Below are positions 1 to 6,109 of a stretch of 9,115 bases of DNA, piece after piece. The position numbers were made by a program, and so were the translations under genes. The stretch lies in contig DCHH01000081.1 in NCBI GenBank assembly GCA_002315625.1, positions 1 to 9,115 of the forward strand, in the 5' to 3' direction. Within the stretch, counting starts at the first letter, position 1. The number at the start of each line of letters is the position of its first letter. The notes beneath the pieces were generated by a model. That model saw only the letters and a list, made by a program, of their open reading frames with translations, was not told the origin of the DNA and did not search any database. The DNA is from Bacteroidales bacterium UBA1757. GTDB taxonomy: Bacteria; Bacteroidota; Bacteroidia; Bacteroidales; UBA1402.

Positions 1-2
1 GT

Positions 3-455
3 CTGGGTCTTATCACCATCAATACCGCTCTCGAAGCCGACATCTTCGGCAACATCAACTCTACCCATGTGCTTGGTACTAAGATGATGAACGGTATCGG
101 AGGTTCCGGAGACTTCACCCGCAACGCCTACCTTTCAATCTACACTTGCCCCTCTGTGGCAAAGGGTGGAAAAATCAGTGCTATCGTACCGATGGTGTCG
201 CACCTCGACCACAGCGAACATTCGGTCAAGATTCTCGTCACGGAACAAGGTGTTGCCGACCTGAGAGCCAAGTCGCCCATCCAACGCGCACAGGAAATCA
301 TCGAAAAGTGCGTACATCCCGATTACAAGGAGCTGCTGTGGGACTACCTGAAACTCTCGAAAGGCGCACACACTCCTCACACTCTGGCCAAGGCATTCAA
401 TATGCATCTTGAGTTTGCCGCTTCCGGCGACATGCACAACACCAAGTGGGATTGA
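3..455 (+). CDS. Acetyl-CoA hydrolase/transferase family protein (succinate/acetate CoA-transferase type), 3' part
   Basis: The frame is open from base 3 to the TGA at 453-455, so this is the last 150 residues of a protein whose start lies left of the window. It fits the C-terminal domain of acetyl-CoA hydrolase/transferase proteins, which move CoA between acetate, succinate or related acids in the cytoplasm. Seen directly: a segment reading INTALEADIFGNINSTH, then MMNGIGGSGDFTRNAY, PMVSHLDHSEHSV and TEQGVADLRAKSP, all typical of the family. The glycine-rich GIGGSGDF stretch lies in the CoA/active-site region of this family. The catalytic glutamate known from characterised members would be upstream, outside the window. 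In Bacteroidales such enzymes are thought to serve succinate/propionate or acetate metabolism, but the substrate cannot be assigned here. Codons are strongly C-ending (ATC, AAC, CTC, GAC), suggesting high expression. It is followed by its own terminator. Confidence 0.9.
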   Translation: MGLITINTALEADIFGNINSTHVLGTKMMNGIGGSGDFTRNAYLSIYTCPSVAKGGKISAIVPMVSHLDHSEHSVKILVTEQGVADLRAKSPIQRAQEIIEKCVHPDYKELLWDYLKLSKGAHTPHTLAKAFNMHLEFAASGDMHNTKWD

Positions 456-480
456 TACCGTTAATCACCAAATATTCAGG

Positions 481-515
481 CCCCTCTCCAAGAAATTGAA
501 GAGGGGTTTTTGTTT
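481..515 (+). terminator. Intrinsic terminator after the CoA-transferase-family gene
   Basis: CCCCTCT (481-487) pairs with AGAGGGG (500-506). After one C-A mismatch, a further CAA/TTG extension closes on a GAAA loop (492-495). A run of TTTTTGTTT (507-515) follows directly. This GC-rich stem plus T-tract lies 25 bases after the stop codon and separates the upstream gene from the ftsX operon. Confidence 0.9.
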
Positions 516-523
516 ATAATGCC

Positions 524-555
524 GTTGCAATTAACGCAAGTAATCCGTACTTTTG
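524..555 (+). promoter_or_regulatory. Bacteroidetes-type promoter for the ftsX operon
   Basis: A -7 element TACTTTTG (548-555) matches TAnnTTTG exactly. A -33 element GTTGC (524-528) ends 19 bases upstream, matching the spacing known for the Bacteroides primary sigma factor. The predicted transcription start is a few bases after 560, leaving a leader of roughly 55 bases before the ftsX ATG at 619. It sits directly behind the terminator, so it probably drives the whole ftsX to folK unit. Confidence 0.8.
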
Positions 556-618
556 CAGCGAATTTGGGAGAGATTTGGCCGACATATACGCAAAGCTCTC
601 TTTAATAATGGATTATAT

Positions 619-1509
619 ATGTCTGACACGACAAGGGTACATAAGGAAAAGAGAGGTGAAAGCGCATTTGGCTCACGTCTGACGGCCACAATAAGCATTA
701 CTTTGGTGCTGCTTCTGTTTGCCATAATGATTACTATGGGACTTTTCGCGCACGACCTTTCCAAGAAAACCCGCGAAAGCATCCATATTACTGTGGTTTT
801 GAATGATGCCGTCAAGCCGCAGGATGTACAGAAACTGCAAAAACAACTCGAAAAGGCATCCTGGGCAAAAGCCGTCAACTATATAGATAAGGAATCCGCA
901 CTGAATGAACTGACCAAGGAACTTGGTTATAGTCCGTCTGAGCTGCTCGGTTATAATCCGTTACCAGCCACCTTCGAGGTAAACCTTACCCCCGAAGCGG
1001 CCAATATGACAAAAATCAAGGAACTGGAAAAGGAACTTACTGCGTACAAGGGTGTCAAGGAGGTGACTTATCAGGAGAACCTGATTGAGGTGGTTAACAA
1101 AAATATCCTTTCAATCACTAAGGTTTTGCTCCTTGTAGCGGCTCTGCTCACTCTTATCTCGTTTGTACTGATTCGCAATACGGTCAGGCTGATAATCTAC
1201 GCCAAGCGTCACCAAATCCATACAATGTGTCTGGTCGGAGCCAAATACAGTTACATTAGGCGGCCGTTTGTCAATAGGAATGTCGTATCCGGCTTTGTCA
1301 GCGGTCTGTTAGCCACAGGCCTTTACTACCTGTCCGTGATGGGTCTTGATAAAGTGTTTCCCGGTATCAGCGACCTCGTTGACCTTCAGACAATAGTCCT
1401 GGTATTTGTCATTATCGAGGCATTGGGAATTACCATTTCTGCCGTTTCCACCGTCTCTGCCGTAAATCACTTCCTAAGGATGAGTGATGATGAAATGTAT
1501 CGCGTATAA
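619..1509 (+). CDS. ftsX: Cell division protein FtsX (ABC-transporter-like permease)
   Basis: FtsX is an inner-membrane protein that, with the ATPase FtsE, links the cytokinetic ring to control of peptidoglycan hydrolases. This 296-residue protein shows the family layout: a short cytoplasmic N-terminus, TM1 (about residues 21-46), an extracytoplasmic domain (about 50-160), then TM2 (164-185), TM3 (222-243) and TM4 (256-280). The conserved MCLVGAKYSYIRRPF stretch (about 203-217) between TM2 and TM3 is diagnostic. I chose ATG 619; an in-frame TTG at 553 lies inside the -7 promoter element and would not be transcribed. It is the first gene of the operon. No ftsE is adjacent, which is usual in Bacteroidetes, where the partner is often encoded elsewhere. 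The stop (1507-1509) is 17 bases before the next gene. Confidence 0.93.
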   Translation: MSDTTRVHKEKRGESAFGSRLTATISITLVLLLFAIMITMGLFAHDLSKKTRESIHITVVLNDAVKPQDVQKLQKQLEKASWAKAVNYIDKESALNELTKELGYSPSELLGYNPLPATFEVNLTPEAANMTKIKELEKELTAYKGVKEVTYQENLIEVVNKNILSITKVLLLVAALLTLISFVLIRNTVRLIIYAKRHQIHTMCLVGAKYSYIRRPFVNRNVVSGFVSGLLATGLYYLSVMGLDKVFPGISDLVDLQTIVLVFVIIEALGITISAVSTVSAVNHFLRMSDDEMYRV

Positions 1510-1526
1510 TTTTGAATAACAATAAT

Positions 1527-1787
1527 ATGAACACACGGTTTGCTCTTGAAAAAAACAACTTGTACTTTATTTTGGCAGGTGTAATACTGATTGTCATCGG
1601 TTTTTGTCTGATGATGGGTGCCCCCTCGACCAAGGAGGCATACAACCCCGACATCTTCAGTTTCCGGCGCATTGTCGTCGCTCCGACGGTTTCCTTTATT
1701 GGTTTTGTCGTCGTGCTGGTGGGTATTCTTATCAAGCCGAAAGGAAAAGATTCTTTGGAAAGTTCCGATAAAATCGTAGAAAAATAA
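1527..1787 (+). CDS. Small two-helix membrane protein, DUF3098-like
   Basis: This 86-residue protein has two predicted membrane helices (about 11-31 and 48-69). They are joined by a short polar loop containing YNPDIFSFRRIVVAP (about 39-53), and a charged lysine/glutamate tail follows. The NPDIFSFRR motif and hairpin layout match the Bacteroidetes-restricted DUF3098 family, recognised here from memory; its function is unknown. I used ATG 1527 in preference to an in-frame TTG at 1512, because residues after the ATG look like the usual family start and the TTG would leave only 2 bases after ftsX. It lies between ftsX and uppP, with only 2 bases to the uppP ATG, so it is almost certainly co-transcribed and probably translationally linked. 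A role in division or envelope assembly is inferred from position only. Confidence 0.85.
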   Translation: MNTRFALEKNNLYFILAGVILIVIGFCLMMGAPSTKEAYNPDIFSFRRIVVAPTVSFIGFVVVLVGILIKPKGKDSLESSDKIVEK

Positions 1788-1789
1788 CT

Positions 1790-2593
1790 ATGAGCGGTTG
1801 GGAAGCATTAATTCTGGGGCTCGTGCAGGGTCTTACAGAATATTTGCCCGTAAGCAGTAGCGGGCATCTTGAAATCGGTAATTACCTCTTGGGCATACAG
1901 GGTGAAAGCAATCTTCTGTTCACTGTTCTGGTTCACGGGGCAACTGTGCTCAGCACGATTGTCGTATTATGGGCAGAGATATGGTCTCTCATCAAAAACT
2001 TTTTCCGATTCCAGTGGAATGAAGAGATGGAATATGTCTGCAAGATTTTCGTTTCAATGATTCCCGTCCTTTTCGTCGGAGTTTTCCTGAAGGACTATGT
2101 GGAGGAGTTGTTCGGCAACGGACTTCTGGTTGTCGGTTGCATGCTGTTGGTCACAGCAATTTTACTGGCCTTCTCATATTTTGCCAAACCACGATCAAAG
2201 GAGAAAATCGGATGGAAGGACGCCTTCATCATAGGTGTGGCACAGGCCTGCGCCGTAATGCCCGGTCTGTCCCGTTCCGGTTCGACAATAGCCACCGGTT
2301 TGCTTTTGGGGTGCAAGAAAGAAAAAATAGCACAGTTCTCTTTCATAATGGTCATCATTCCCATTTTAGGAGAAATGTTCCTCGATATTGTTGGCGGTGA
2401 CTTTGCCGCTGCCGCACAGGAAGGAATTCCGGCGACTTCGTTGCTTATCGGATTCTTTGCTGCATTCATCTCTGGCTGTGTTGCCTGCAAATGGATGCTC
2501 AATATCGTAAAGAAGGGCAAACTTATCTGGTTTGCCGTCTATTGTGCCATTATTGGTATCGCAGCCATCGTGTTGCCATTGTTACAAGCCTGA
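1790..2593 (+). CDS. uppP: Undecaprenyl-diphosphate phosphatase UppP (BacA)
   Basis: UppP is a polytopic membrane enzyme that hydrolyses undecaprenyl diphosphate to the monophosphate, recycling the lipid carrier for peptidoglycan and surface glycans; overexpression confers bacitracin resistance. The protein has 267 residues, close to the usual 265-280. It carries both signature regions. The first is QGLTEYLPVSSSGHL (13-27), which provides the (E/Q)xxxE element with Gln13 and Glu17, plus His26. The second is PGLSRSGSTI (158-167), with Arg162 as the likely catalytic or phosphate-binding arginine. Several hydrophobic helices fill the rest. The ATG at 1790 follows the preceding stop by 2 bases, and the truB ATG follows its own stop by 6. 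No key residue is missing, so it is expected to be active. Confidence 0.95.
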   Translation: MSGWEALILGLVQGLTEYLPVSSSGHLEIGNYLLGIQGESNLLFTVLVHGATVLSTIVVLWAEIWSLIKNFFRFQWNEEMEYVCKIFVSMIPVLFVGVFLKDYVEELFGNGLLVVGCMLLVTAILLAFSYFAKPRSKEKIGWKDAFIIGVAQACAVMPGLSRSGSTIATGLLLGCKKEKIAQFSFIMVIIPILGEMFLDIVGGDFAAAAQEGIPATSLLIGFFAAFISGCVACKWMLNIVKKGKLIWFAVYCAIIGIAAIVLPLLQA

Positions 2594-2599
2594 TAATAA

Positions 2600-3451
2600 A
2601 TGCCTGAGGAGTTTGACAATCTGACAGAAGAGCAGGAAAAATACTTGGATGGTACCATCCTGTATTTCAATAAGCCTTTGACGTGGACCTCTTTCAAGCT
2701 GGTCAACGACATTCGCTACACTCTATGCCGTAGCCTGAAGATGAAGAAGCTTAAGGTCGGTCATGCCGGTACGCTTGATCCGTTGGCTACAGGCATCATG
2801 ATTGTCTGCACAGGGAAGGCGACCAAACGTATTGAAGAGCTTCAGGCCGGCACCAAGGAATATGTGGCGACTCTGAGTCTGGGAGCAACCACACCCTCTT
2901 TCGATTTGGAAAAACCGATTGACCAGACCTTTGATACATCTCACGTGAACAGGGAAATAGTGGAAGAAACACTTTCCCATTTCATCGGGGAAATCGAACA
3001 GGTTCCACCGACTTTTTCCGCTTGCAAGATACAGGGAAAGAGAGCGTATGAATTTGCCCGTGATGGTGAGCAGGTTGCCCTCAAACCCAAGACGCTTGTC
3101 ATTGACGAGATAGAGTTACTCGATTTCAAGCCGGCTTCAGAGACTCTGGAAAACCGTCCGTCGGCTACAATCCGTGTTGTCTGCAGCAAGGGAACATACA
3201 TCCGTGCTCTTGCCCGTGACATCGGTGAGGCACTCCATTGCGGTGCTTATCTTTCCGCACTCTGCCGCACCCGTATCGGAGATATCACCCTTAGCGACTG
3301 CAAGGATATAACCGAGTTCAAGAAAAGCCACCTGAAGGATTGGGTTGAGCCAGAGCCCGCAAGGCTCGTTTTCACCGGGAATAATACTAATGAAAAGCCC
3401 CGTAAGGAGCCCCGAAAGAAAAGAATAATTCAAATAAATAATCCACTATGA
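2600..3451 (+). CDS. truB: tRNA pseudouridine(55) synthase TruB
   Basis: TruB isomerises U55 to pseudouridine in the T-loop of tRNAs in the cytoplasm. The 283-residue protein contains the catalytic motif GHAGTLDPLATG, with nucleophile Asp60. It also has an N-terminal YFNKPLTWTSF segment (about 22-32), a middle VPPTFSACKIQGKRAYEFAR stretch, and CSKGTYIRALARDIG for tRNA binding. The core ends near CRTRIGDITLSDC. After it comes a tail of about 50 residues without an evident PUA domain, ending in a basic cluster PRKEPRKKRI (about 266-275). Bacteroidetes TruB proteins generally lack the long C-terminal PUA domain of the E. coli enzyme; the basic tail could add RNA affinity (inference). The stop TGA overlaps the queA start as ATGA (3448-3451), indicating coupled translation. 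Confidence 0.94.
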   Translation: MPEEFDNLTEEQEKYLDGTILYFNKPLTWTSFKLVNDIRYTLCRSLKMKKLKVGHAGTLDPLATGIMIVCTGKATKRIEELQAGTKEYVATLSLGATTPSFDLEKPIDQTFDTSHVNREIVEETLSHFIGEIEQVPPTFSACKIQGKRAYEFARDGEQVALKPKTLVIDEIELLDFKPASETLENRPSATIRVVCSKGTYIRALARDIGEALHCGAYLSALCRTRIGDITLSDCKDITEFKKSHLKDWVEPEPARLVFTGNNTNEKPRKEPRKKRIIQINNPL

Positions 3452-4497
3452 AGTTATCGAAATTCAGATTCAACCTGCCTCAGGAGCAGATTGCCCAGCA
3501 CCCGGCCACATATCGTGACGAAGCGCGAATGATGGTCGTCAACCGTAAGACGGGAACCATTGAGCACAAGGTATTCAAAGAGATACTGAACTATTTTGAT
3601 GAGGGAGATGCGTTTATCTTCAACGATACGAGAGTCTTTCCGGCCCGCTTGTATGGAAACAAGGAGAAAACCGGTGCTCAGATTGAGGTGTTCCTTCTCA
3701 GGGAACTCAACGCAGACCTTCACCTGTGGGATGTCCTGGTTGACCCGGCCCGCAAAATCCGTATCGGCAACAAACTTTATTTCGGCGAGGATATGTCAAT
3801 GGTGGCTGAGGTCATCGACAACACTACATCCCGCGGCCGTACGCTCCGTTTCCTCTATGACGGCGACCACGATACCTTCAAGCAGTCGTTGTTTGCTTTG
3901 GGAGAGACTCCGATTCCAAAGTACCTCAACCGTCCTCCGATGGAAGACGATGCTACCGATTTCCAGACTCTTTTTGCTACCAATGAAGGTGCTGTCGTGG
4001 CACCTGCTGCCAACCTTCACTTCAGTCGTGAACTGATGAAGCGTATGGAAATCAAAGGGGTTGATGCCGCATACATTACGCTCCACATCGGTCTGGGAGG
4101 CTTCCGTGAAATCGACGTGGAAGACCTTACCAAGCACAAAATGGATTCCGAGCAGGTGATTATCAATGAAGCGAACGCCGAAATTGTAAACAAGGCCAAG
4201 AGAAACGGGCATAAGGTATGCGCAATCGGTACTTCCGTGATGCGCGCCATTGAGACCTCTGTAGGTGCTGCCAGTATCTTGAAACCCTACGATGGCTGGA
4301 CCAACAAGTTCATCTTCCCCCCGTACGATTTCAGTGTGGCTGATAGTATGGTGACAAACTTCCACATGCCATATTCCACTCTTTTGATGCTTACCGCAGC
4401 TTTCGGTGGCTACGAGCTTGTTCTCGATGCCTACGATGTCGCATTGAAGGAAGGTTACAAGTTCGGTTGCTACGGTGATGCAATGCTAATCCTCTGA
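3448..4497 (+). CDS. queA: S-adenosylmethionine:tRNA ribosyltransferase-isomerase QueA
   Basis: QueA transfers and rearranges the ribosyl part of SAM onto preQ1 at position 34 of GUN-anticodon tRNAs, giving epoxyqueuosine in the queuosine pathway. The protein is 349 residues, a normal length. Family landmarks are FIFNDTRVFPARLYG (57-71), GETPIPKYLNRP (152-163), HKMDSEQ (230-236), VCAIGTSVMRAIE (257-269), FIFPPYDFSV (288-297), VTNFHMPYSTLLML (302-315), AFGGY (318-322) and a C-terminal YGDAMLIL. One signature is altered: the usual APTAGLHF reads APAANLHF (185-192). The start ATG 3448 overlaps the truB stop by four bases. folK begins 10 bases after the stop. Function is confident, although the altered loop should be compared with close relatives. 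Confidence 0.94.
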   Translation: MKLSKFRFNLPQEQIAQHPATYRDEARMMVVNRKTGTIEHKVFKEILNYFDEGDAFIFNDTRVFPARLYGNKEKTGAQIEVFLLRELNADLHLWDVLVDPARKIRIGNKLYFGEDMSMVAEVIDNTTSRGRTLRFLYDGDHDTFKQSLFALGETPIPKYLNRPPMEDDATDFQTLFATNEGAVVAPAANLHFSRELMKRMEIKGVDAAYITLHIGLGGFREIDVEDLTKHKMDSEQVIINEANAEIVNKAKRNGHKVCAIGTSVMRAIETSVGAASILKPYDGWTNKFIFPPYDFSVADSMVTNFHMPYSTLLMLTAAFGGYELVLDAYDVALKEGYKFGCYGDAMLIL

Positions 4498-4507
4498 TTC
4501 CTGTCCT

Positions 4508-4936
4508 ATGTCAAATCTCTATATCGGGCTTGGGTCAAACCTTGGCAACAGGCGTGAAATGCTGGAGCGGGCAATTCTCTCCATCAACAAAAGAATCGGA
4601 CCCTTAGTGGCCCGTTCTTCTTTTCATGAGACTGAACCCTGGGGTTTTGAATCCGAACACCCTTTTCTTAATGCATGCATTCGTGTTGATACAAATCTCT
4701 CACCGTTTGCCTGCCTTAAGGAGACTCAGAAAATAGAAAAGGAACTGGGGCGTACCAGCAAGACAATGACCGAAAATGACGGTGGAAAGCCAATCTATCA
4801 CGACCGGCCAATCGACATCGACCTGCTTATGTATGATGACATGGAGGTAAATACACTCGAGCTCACCCTTCCACACCCCCTGATGAACCAACGCCCCTTC
4901 GTAATGATTCCTCTTCAGGAAATCCTTGAGCATTGA
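4508..4936 (+). CDS. folK: 2-amino-4-hydroxy-6-hydroxymethyldihydropteridine diphosphokinase FolK (HPPK)
   Basis: FolK transfers pyrophosphate from ATP to 6-hydroxymethyl-dihydropterin, a step in folate synthesis. The 142-residue protein is slightly shorter than the E. coli enzyme (about 159). It opens with the pterin-binding YIGLGSNLGNR (5-15). It has SSFHETEPWGF (37-47) and LNACIRVDT, then KELGRTSK. The metal-binding pair sits in DRPIDIDLLMYDD (99-111), with Asp103 and Asp105 as the Mg2+ ligands, followed by LPHPLMNQRPFVMIPLQEI (121-139). The segment between GRTSK and the metal motif is a little longer than in E. coli, as I recall for Bacteroidetes members. It is the last gene of the ftsX operon and faces maf across a 21-base gap. 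Confidence 0.93.
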   Translation: MSNLYIGLGSNLGNRREMLERAILSINKRIGPLVARSSFHETEPWGFESEHPFLNACIRVDTNLSPFACLKETQKIEKELGRTSKTMTENDGGKPIYHDRPIDIDLLMYDDMEVNTLELTLPHPLMNQRPFVMIPLQEILEH

Positions 4937-4957
4937 ACCGCAATTCCTGGAGATTGA

Positions 4958-5581
4958 TTATATTTCAGGGTTTGCGAGGAATGTGGAAAGTTCCACATAT
5001 AGTTTTTGTACAGGGAGGCCGACTATGTTGAAGTATGAGCCGTGGATTGAGGATATGGCAGCATAGCCTATCCATTCTTGGATACCGTAGGCTCCGGCTT
5101 TGTCGTATGGGCGGTAATTATCAATGTAATAGTAGATTTCTTCGTCGCTTATCTCGCGGAAGGTTACTTCCGACAACGAGGAAAAAGAGTGACGGTGAGC
5201 AATGTCGCGCAGGCAGACGCCTGTCACTACCTGGTGTGTCTTGCCGGAGAGCAGGCGGAGCATACGATGGGCATCTACGCGGTCTTTTGGCTTCCCGAGG
5301 ATTTCACCGTCGCAAAGAACCAGCGTGTCGGCTGTGATCAGCAGTTCGTCCCCTTCGAGAGTTCGGTGGAATCCGTCCGATTTAAGCTCTGCCAGAGTGC
5401 GTGCAATTGCTTCATGGGGCAGGCTGGGGTCATATTTTTCTTTTGTGTGCGATGAGGAATCGACGGTAAAAGTGATTCCTAAGCCGCTGAGAAGCTCCTT
5501 CCGACGTGGTGAACCGGAGCCGAGGATGACCCTGCGGTTGGCTAGGAATCGTAATAATGTGATATCAGTCTGGTTATCCAT
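4958..5581 (-). CDS. maf: Maf-family nucleoside triphosphate pyrophosphatase
   Basis: Maf proteins hydrolyse nucleoside triphosphates such as dTTP, UTP or modified nucleotides to monophosphates, and have been linked to house-cleaning and septum inhibition. The 207-residue protein contains the nucleotide-binding loop GSGSPRRKELL (21-31), ITADTLV (82-88) with Asp85 as the likely catalytic base, GKPKDRVDAHRML (96-108), LSGKTHQVVTG (111-121) and DKAGAYGIQ (160-168). The pattern fits the YhdE-like dTTP/UTP subgroup, but specificity is inferred. I chose the ATG at 5581-5579. An upstream in-frame TTG at 5605 lies within the predicted -7 element of this gene's own promoter. The gene converges on folK and is divergent from the next + strand gene. 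Codon choice and composition resemble the neighbours. Confidence 0.93.
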   Translation of the reverse strand: MDNQTDITLLRFLANRRVILGSGSPRRKELLSGLGITFTVDSSSHTKEKYDPSLPHEAIARTLAELKSDGFHRTLEGDELLITADTLVLCDGEILGKPKDRVDAHRMLRLLSGKTHQVVTGVCLRDIAHRHSFSSLSEVTFREISDEEIYYYIDNYRPYDKAGAYGIQEWIGYAAISSIHGSYFNIVGLPVQKLYVELSTFLANPEI

Positions 5582-5602
5582 AATTACAGATGTGTTTTGA
5601 TG

Positions 5603-5610
5603 CAAAAGTA
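5603..5610 (-). promoter_or_regulatory. Predicted -7 element for maf
   Basis: On the minus strand these bases read TACTTTTG, an exact match to the Bacteroidetes TAnnTTTG element. With the following CA they form the same ten bases (TACTTTTGCA) as the ftsX promoter. The element lies 21 bases upstream of the maf ATG. No good TTTG-like -33 element is seen at the expected 19-21 base spacing (the best reads AGTG at 5633-5630), so strength is uncertain. Confidence 0.6.
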
Positions 5611-5632
5611 AGGATTTTGGTCAAAAAGTCAC

Positions 5633-5640
5633 TATTTTTG
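5633..5640 (+). promoter_or_regulatory. Predicted -7 element for the 5663-7446 gene pair
   Basis: The bases read TATTTTTG, again an exact TAnnTTTG match, placed 22 bases before the ATG at 5663. The expected -33 position (about 5608-5613) has no clear TTTG. That position falls on or beside the opposing -7 element of maf. It would drive the membrane-protein gene together with miaB. Confidence 0.55.
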
Positions 5641-5662
5641 TCACCTCATAAAGCCTTGTCGT

Positions 5663-6109
5663 ATGGAAGATATATTCGGACTGCTAACTTTTATCATTTG
5701 TGTTGTCTTTGCTATTGTTGGAGCCGTATCAAAAAAGAAGAGTACAGCAAAACAGACCTCAGTACTGACTTCTACTTTAACTGATTTGCTTGAGGATGAC
5801 GATTTGCCTGAGAAAGAGGACGATAATTTTATCCCGAGTGTGGATATTGAGGTTCCTGAAGAAACTGTAGTGATTCCAAAGACCGAAGTCTATAAGAGCC
5901 CGGCAGAGTCTTATCGTCCGATGCAGACGGCAGAGGTAAACAATACTCGTCCTATTTCCGTTCCCGCTTTTGAAGAAAAAGAGCCTTTGAAAGTCGTTGA
6001 AACACCATCGGTTTGCAATGAGATACGTCAGGAACTTGAAGACGCGGAGACTCTCAGACGGGCTGTCATTTACCAGGAAATCCTTACTCCGAAATTTAAA
6101 AACTCATGA
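5663..6109 (+). CDS. Uncharacterised single-pass membrane protein with acidic linker
   Basis: I do not recognise a named family. The 148-residue protein starts with a hydrophobic helix (about residues 5-22, LLTFIICVVFAIVG core) followed at once by KKK. This suggests a signal anchor with the N-terminus outside and the remainder in the cytoplasm by the positive-inside rule. Residues 40-130 are low in hydrophobics, rich in Glu, Asp, Pro and Ser, and probably disordered. The C-terminus carries a compact helix-like motif LRRAVIYQEILTPKF (131-145), resembling a short motif I recall ending many small Bacteroidetes proteins (RKAxIYSEIL type). Its TGA overlaps the miaB ATG (ATGA, 6106-6109), implying translational coupling. 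No catalytic motif is visible. It may be a membrane-tethered interaction protein, which is an inference from architecture. Confidence 0.82.
   Translation: MEDIFGLLTFIICVVFAIVGAVSKKKSTAKQTSVLTSTLTDLLEDDDLPEKEDDNFIPSVDIEVPEETVVIPKTEVYKSPAESYRPMQTAEVNNTRPISVPAFEEKEPLKVVETPSVCNEIRQELEDAETLRRAVIYQEILTPKFKNS

Noticed and set aside
553..618. An N-terminal extension of FtsX from a TTG at 553
   Set aside because: The TTG overlaps the -7 promoter element (548-555), and the extra 22 residues do not resemble FtsX. The ATG at 619 fits the family start.
3796..4365. A 189-codon open frame on the minus strand inside queA
   Set aside because: It is fully antisense to a well-conserved gene and its translation shows no recognisable motif. 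It is a codon-structure shadow.
4670..4681. Perfect 12-base palindrome AATGCATGCATT in folK
   Set aside because: It encodes conserved-looking FolK residues (NACI), has a single copy and no associated site, so chance is the simplest explanation.
5078..5455. A 125-codon + strand open frame antisense to maf
   Set aside because: It lies entirely within the maf coding region, and the Cys/Arg-rich translation has no family features.
5616..5619. TTTG as a possible -33 element for the + strand promoter at 5633-5640
   Set aside because: The spacing to the -7 element is 13 bases, shorter than the 19-21 expected for Bacteroidetes promoters.
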